A stretch of 64,000 bases of DNA, taken from positions 11,532,001 through 11,596,000 of the forward strand of contig JANTQA010000047.1 of NCBI GenBank assembly GCA_027625915.1, read 5' to 3'. Numbering within the stretch: position 1 is the stretch's first letter; every line of letters begins with the position of its first letter. This document shows positions 58,498 to 64,000 of this stretch, in pieces. This stretch comes from Anaeramoeba flamelloides (Eukaryota; Metamonada; Anaeramoebidae). Under the pieces are notes generated by a model. The model was not told the DNA's origin and searched no databases. It saw only the letters and a list, made by a program, of their open reading frames with translations. Made by a program: the position numbers and the translations under genes.

Positions 58498-58594
58498 ATG
58501 TTTAAATTCCTACTCTTTTTGGCTCTACTTTTTCTCTTTACACAAACAAATGCAGAAAAAAATCTTGTTTTGTTTCAATTATTTACACGCCACG
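58498..58594 (+). CDS. Secreted histidine acid phosphatase, first exon only
   Basis: Exon 1 of 97 bp reads as a signal peptide (MFKFLLFLALLFLFTQTNA) followed by EKNLVLFQLFTRHG and a strong donor, G|gtaagt at 58595. LVxFQLFTRHG is the start of the mature histidine-acid-phosphatase fold (prostatic/lysosomal type), where the RHG histidine is the phosphorylated nucleophile; the motif continues with -x-R in the next exon. These enzymes are lysosomal or secreted phosphomonoesterases. I found no matching second exon (phase 1, coding x-R-x-P) in the remaining 5.4 kb, so either the first intron is longer than that or the gene is broken. The signal peptide, the motif and the donor in the right phase together make a chance match unlikely. 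Confidence 0.65.
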
Positions 58595-61361
58595 GTAAGT
58601 TTTTTGATCCCTTATCAACACCATTTTTTTTTTCTTTTTTCCTTTCAACACAATTATTTTTTTTATTGGAGCCTTTCCAAACAATTTCAAAAATAACTTG
58701 ACTTAAATTTGGAGTTCTCTTTTCTTGGTTTTTAAATTTTTCTTTAAAAGTCGAACAACAAAACAAAAAGCAATTTTTTCTTCTTTTCAGATCCTCAACA
58801 AAAAGTTTCCCAAAATATTAAAAAAATACTTTTAGTTATTCTCTTTGTTACAAACTTGCTTAACAGTAATTATTAATTACTTGTTACCAAAAATTCTCTG
58901 TTCTTTTAAAAACTACAAATTATTATAAACAATTAGTCTTTCGAAAAAAGATCGCAACATTTCTACATGACAAGAATAGCAAAAAAAAATGTTGCAAACT
59001 TTTTTTTAATTCACAAAACTTTTTTTTTTTTTGAAAGTGTCTCGAATTTAGGAACAGAATAAAAAGACTAAAAGCTAATAACTTTCCATTTTAAAAATTT
59101 TTAATTAAAACTTTTAAAAGCTGTACAGCTCTTTTAACAAGCTGAGTATTTTTTTAGATTGGTAGAATTAAAACTTTTTTATGGTTTTTGATTTTAATAA
59201 AGCGAGGTCTTTTTTTAAAAAACGTTCTTTTCTTTCCTACACCCAACCTCTGAGTTCGATTTAAAGCTTGAGCCCTCACTTTATTAAAATAATAAACTTG
59301 GCAAGGTTTTGATACTAAAGCAGTTTTCACTTTTTTAAAATAGAAAACTTGAAAAAAGTTTTAAAAAAGTCCTCATTTTTTTAAAATGGCTAACTCAAAA
59401 CAATTTTTGGCTTTGGGGTTTTCTAAAAAATAGTTTCAAGTTTTTAAAAGTAAACAAATATTTTTAATTGAAATAACTTTGAAAACATTTCAATTAAATT
59501 CAAAATGTTATCTTTTTGAAAATCAATTTTATTTTTTTACCCTTTTTGGGTCTTTAAAAACTTTCATGAATATTTGAAAAATTTGAAAAAATATGAAGGA
59601 ATACCAGAAACTGAAATCTTGCAGACTGTCGGCTGAAGGTTCAAAAAAGTCAGGAAATTATTTATACGAATTATGCTATTTTTGTAGTGTATCAACAAAT
59701 TTTAATTCTGTAAAATTCCATTCCAAACAAAATTGATACATTTTGAAAAAAATTACTTTTTCCATAATTTTAAAAATATCACCACACATCAACTCTCTAG
59801 TTGCCTAGTAAGCGTGTTAAGAAATCTGGATAATGATTAAAAAGTATACATAAAAAATGAAAATAAAAAATTTTTTTTTCAAGTTTCTTTTTTTAAGGAT
59901 GCACGTTCAAAACGAATTCTTCAGAATATACATAAACAAATGCATTCTTTTGTCTTGTTTAAGGCTCTTGGGATCTTTTATCCACAGATTAAAATCAATT
60001 ATTTTTATAAAAAGCATAATTTTTTTCATTTTTATTTTTAGATCTATATGTAAATACCCACAAGCCACCAAGTAGTAATTTAAGAGTAGTTGTGATTTAT
60101 GGTGAAATTATTATTTTTTACTTGGTTATTAATATTTATGTACGAATAGCTGACCTATAAAAAAAAAAAAAAAAAAACTAATTGGATAAATATCTTCTTA
60201 TGTGTATTTTTAAGGGCTTGGTAAATGAAACTTGAGAGTCGAACAAAAAATAAAATCCAAAAAATTATTTTAATTCTTCAATTCCAGTTCTTAATCACTT
60301 AAACTCACACAAACGGTTCGCGTTTGTATTGTCAATTTCGAATTCATTAGGTGTCCCCATCACTAAAGTGTTTAATTTTGTTTTTTAAGGTATCCGATCT
60401 TTGTTTATCTTTTCGGTTTGGTTTGGTTTGTTTACAATCTATAATTTGCTTTTTTGGAATTGTTTCTTAATTTTTAGATTTGAGAAAAAGGTTTAATTTC
60501 TAAAAAAAAAATAATTTCTTTAAAAATGTTCAAAAAATGTAAATTTTACGTTTTTTATGCAACTATTTTAAGCAGCACCTCTTTGAATTCCAGATCAAAG
60601 ATTCAAATTTCTACACATTTCACTAGATTAACATTTTTCCAGTTTTGTAAAAAGTGAAATCTGAAAAATAAATTGAAATTTTTTTCCAATTATTGATATG
60701 ATGTTAAAGTTGAGTTTAGTTAAATATAAAAGCACAAATAAGAAAAATTGTTTATCTAGCATTTTGATATATCAACCTTTATTCGTGAAATTTAATCAAA
60801 TATATTAATACATTTTTTTGTTTTTCTTGTTTAAATCATTTTGAACATAGATTTTTATTTTTTTTGGTTTTTTTTTTATTTTTTTTTCCTTTTGTTTGGA
60901 TCAAAATAGTTAAATATAAAGTCCTACATATTGGGTGACTTAATATTATGCTTTGAAGAATACATAAATTTTAGAGAACTAAATTAACTTTCAAATACTT
61001 CTAATGACTGTGTCTATACACAGCTATATAGACGTTTATCTAGAACCTCTTTGAATTGGAAGACACAATTTTAGTCACTTCAAAATTCTCTCTCTTTACC
61101 AGATTAAATGTTTTCAGTATTTAGCGCTTAACAATTAAATAAATAAAAAAACTGAAATTTATAATTGTTTTTGATTTTTAATATGTCCAAATATTTGGAA
61201 TGGGGTTTATTTGAGACGAATCTTTATCTTTTTAATTAAAAAACATTAAAATATAATTTTTTCTTTTCAATTATTTGAATGAAGATGACAAATCTTTGGT
61301 ATTTTTTTTGTTTTGTTTTATTTTTAAAATTTGTTTTATTGATATAAGTTAACTCGTTAAT

Positions 61362-61388
61362 GACAACTTGGGTATCTGCCAAGTTGTC
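61362..61388. repeat. Perfect 10-bp hairpin
   Basis: GACAACTTGG, loop GTATCTG, CCAAGTTGTC. It is relatively GC-rich for this DNA. It could be a small structured RNA element or chance; no homologue seen in the window. Confidence 0.5.
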
Positions 61389-61562
61389 TTGAAACCTTTT
61401 GATCCAATTCTCATTTAAATTATAAAGGAAGGTTCATCCAAATATTCCCCAATTAGGATCAAAAAATCATTTTATGTATATTTTTTTTTTTGAAAAATTC
61501 ACAAGAAAATTTTTGATACATAAACTCGAATAAACTTATTAAGAAACTCTGGGATGAAAAAG

Positions 61563-61607
61563 AATAATAATCACGGTTTTCTTCCATCAATAATAATCAC
61601 GATTTTC
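61563..61607. repeat. Direct repeat of 19 bp
   Basis: AATAATAATCACGGTTTTC at 61563 and AATAATAATCACGATTTTC at 61589, one mismatch, 7 bp apart. Confidence 0.75.
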
Positions 61608-64000
61608 GGGCCAAAAAAAAATGAAGATCATTTCAAACACTTCCAATAAACAACTCTAACCTTGAAAGAACACATTTGTCTATGTATTTTGACCATTATA
61701 TTACTGAATTGTTGCATTGCTCCCATAAATCATAACAATTCTTGCACAAAGGATGATGATTTTATCTTTGTTTTTTAATTTTGGTTTGCAGACTTTTTAT
61801 ATTTTTTTTGGATTGTGGTTTTTTTTTTCTCTTAGTTTTTTTGGTCTTGGTTCTTTTTGTTTTTTCTTGAATTGGAGTTCCTAAAAACGCTTTCGGGGAT
61901 ATTATTTTACTCTATTTGATTTTTTGATCAGGATTTGGATTACCAAATACCCTGAACATTTATTTTATTTTTTTGTGTCAATTTTTTTGATTTGTATTGT
62001 TTCTCTGGAAAACCCAATTGTTATTTTCAAGATAAATTCGATTGTGGTGAACGTTTTGATAAGGAATTAGGCGTTCAATGATCTAATGAAAATAAAATTT
62101 GTAAAAATTAGTCAACAGTTTTTTTATTTATAAAAAAAAAATTTATTAATTCAGTTATTAAAAAATGATTTTTCTTTTTTTTGAAATAAGGATTATGGTT
62201 AATCCCATATGTCTTTCGCTACAATTTCGGTATTTTTTATTTTTTCTAATTTTATGTAATTGACACCAAAAATAATATTCACTCTTATGTTATTATTAAA
62301 AATTGAATGGGAATTGTTGATTAATAAACTAATATAAAGAAAAAAATTCAAAGAGAAAAAACTGAAACATTTTTTGCTTATTGTGAAAACATAATTAAAA
62401 ATCTATTAATTTGGAATTGAATGAAGAGTTACTTATTGAAATTTGAATTTAACATGGTTAAAAAGGTTTAGATACTCGGTTTTTTGATCATAAGAGATTG
62501 ATCCAAAATAGATTTGTAAAATAAAACGAAATGTATTGAAATAATACAATTTTTCGAAAAATAAGAAGGTATTTTATTTTTTTTTGGAATAATTTTTTTG
62601 GAAAACAACAATTTCAATTTCAAATTCAAAAGGATAAAACGGAATTCAGTGAAGAGTTAGATTGGAAAATCGAGTTTAATTGCTTTTTTTGAAGTGAAAT
62701 TTTTTATTCAAAAATTAAATCCATAATAGACATCGGGGATTTGGTACTCATTTTCATTCATGAGATTTACTTTTTGAGATTATTTATTACAAAATGGATT
62801 TCAAAAATTACAAATACACATCAGGTATAAAACTGTTTGTAGCTTGAATCATTTGTAGTAATTATATTTTATCTTTTTTTAGTTGAAGAAAAGAACAAAA
62901 AAGAGTAATTTATTTTCTCAACACATAGAAAGAATAGTTTAATTTCAATTTTGGTTTTAAAATTGTTTTGTTTTGGTGGAGTGTTTTCCACTCGGTACAA
63001 AAAAACAGGAGTTGTATTTTTTCAAGAAAAAAATTTTAAATTAAATTTCCATTTTTACAAAGAAATAAAATGGTTTTCGTTATTTATTCGAATTTTCGAA
63101 GAAAAAACAGCTATTTCAAACACCAACCCTTATTGACTGATCTTGAAATGATTTTGATTTTAGTAACTACAAAATAATAAAACGTTCAAAATATTTTTAT
63201 TTTTTTTCGATTTTAAGAAAAAGATTATGGGAGTTTGTCGAACTCAAATAGTTACTTGGGGGTTGGTTTTAATAATATTCTAATCAAATTTAGCTGTCTA
63301 TGTTCATTAAAACAAATTCTTTAAAAAAAAACATTGTCACCGTATATTAAGACATATAATACCAAATACTTTTTTGTGATTTTAATCAAATTTGACTTTG
63401 TTTACAAATTACAAAATAGTAGCTATCAAAAATTTTTCCTATTTTCCTCTATTTTGGCATTTTATGTTAAAATTTAATACCCTATTAACTTGACTCCCAA
63501 ATCAAAAAAAAAAAAAAAAGAAAGAAAGAAACTTCTCTACAATGTCACAAGGCTTTAAATTTTCGACGTAGGAAGGGATTTTCTCAAAAAGCTGTTTTTT
63601 CACATCCTCTTTTTCAATTTTTGAAACGAGGAAATTTAAAATATGGAAAAATATTTAATTTTTTCTTTCTAGGATCTCACTGAATTTAAAATTTTTGAAA
63701 TTTTTCAACCTCAAAATCCTTATTAAAATACAAATAAATATTAAATTTCAATTCCAAACATAGTAGTTAAAAGCAAATTAAAAAAACATTTATTTTTTCA
63801 AAATTTTTTTTTTTTTCTCTTGAAATTATTCCAACTTTTTCAAAGACACAGTTTGTAGATCTTATTACTTTCCAAAATTAAGATAATATAAAAAACTATA
63901 TGGATGAATTATTTTACAAGAGGTTTGTGAAAAATGTAAAATTTTTGAGATGGTTTTTTAACCAAAAAAAAAAAAAAAAAAAAAAAAAACATTCTTTTTT

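Larger units (their letters stand above)
58595..64000 (+). other. Probable long first intron or gene-free DNA to window end
   Basis: No coding exon is recognised. It includes an inverted repeat at 59193-59209 / 59274-59290 (cctcactttattaaaat), a 10-bp perfect hairpin at 61362-61388, a doubled 19-bp motif at 61563-61607 and an A-run of about 25 at the very end. If the acid phosphatase gene is intact, all of this is intron. Confidence 0.5.

Noticed and set aside
1-64000. CRISPR arrays, bacterial operons, riboswitches, phage or plasmid features
   Set aside because: The genes are eukaryotic with spliceosomal introns. No regularly spaced repeats, Shine-Dalgarno patterns or prokaryotic genes were seen.

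Overview
The window is nuclear DNA of a very AT-rich protist. The evidence is GT-AG spliceosomal introns, linker histone H1, a Rac-type GTPase, profilin, an exocyst subunit, a p24 cargo receptor and MSH3. Every complete gene ends in TAA and reads with the standard code. Long Lys/Glu/Asn/Asp low-complexity coding stretches, (KG)n in the histone and amoeboid-type actin and membrane-traffic genes suggest a free-living amoeboid protist. An Anaeramoeba-like metamonad is my best guess; this is inference from general style, not from a marker gene.

Layout. 1-5754 (minus): a gene cut by the window edge. A tiny intron splits off its signal peptide; then come a short ectodomain, one membrane span and a charged tail of more than 1,500 residues. 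5.8-16.7 kb: gene-free, full of repeats and decayed DNA-transposon-like pieces. 16.7-18.9 kb (minus): EXO70. 18.9-26.9 kb: gene-free, with a TTAA-bounded element and repeats. 26.9-27.4 kb (plus): Rac GTPase, flanked by diverged direct repeats of about 1.1-1.3 kb. 31.0-32.7 kb (plus): a membrane-anchored, NifS-like molybdenum-cofactor-sulfurase homologue without the MOSC domain. 35.3-39.3 kb (plus): a profilin-like gene split by a 3,467-bp intron full of repeats. 42.6-43.1 kb (minus): linker histone H1. 49.5-50.5 kb (minus): a three-exon p24-delta/TMED10 gene. 52.8-56.3 kb (minus): MSH3. 58.5 kb (plus): first exon of a secreted histidine acid phosphatase whose remaining exons are not visible before the window ends.

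Much more than half of the window is non-coding. It holds at least five repeat families with inverted ends: Tc1/mariner-like with TA...CAGT ends, TTAA-ended elements, one CACTA-like pair of ends and several MITE-sized families. It also holds two long foldbacks (an 80-bp perfect inverted repeat and a near-perfect one of about 116 bp). Introns fall into two classes, 133-187 bp and several kb, and repeats sit inside the 3.5-kb one.

The genes do not form an operon or an obvious cluster. Several belong to shared cell biology: Rac, EXO70 and profilin act in polarised secretion and actin control, and p24 in early secretory traffic. I see no convincing new multi-gene system. The most unusual single genes are the charged-tail membrane protein, the membrane-anchored Moco-sulfurase homologue and the divergent profilin.
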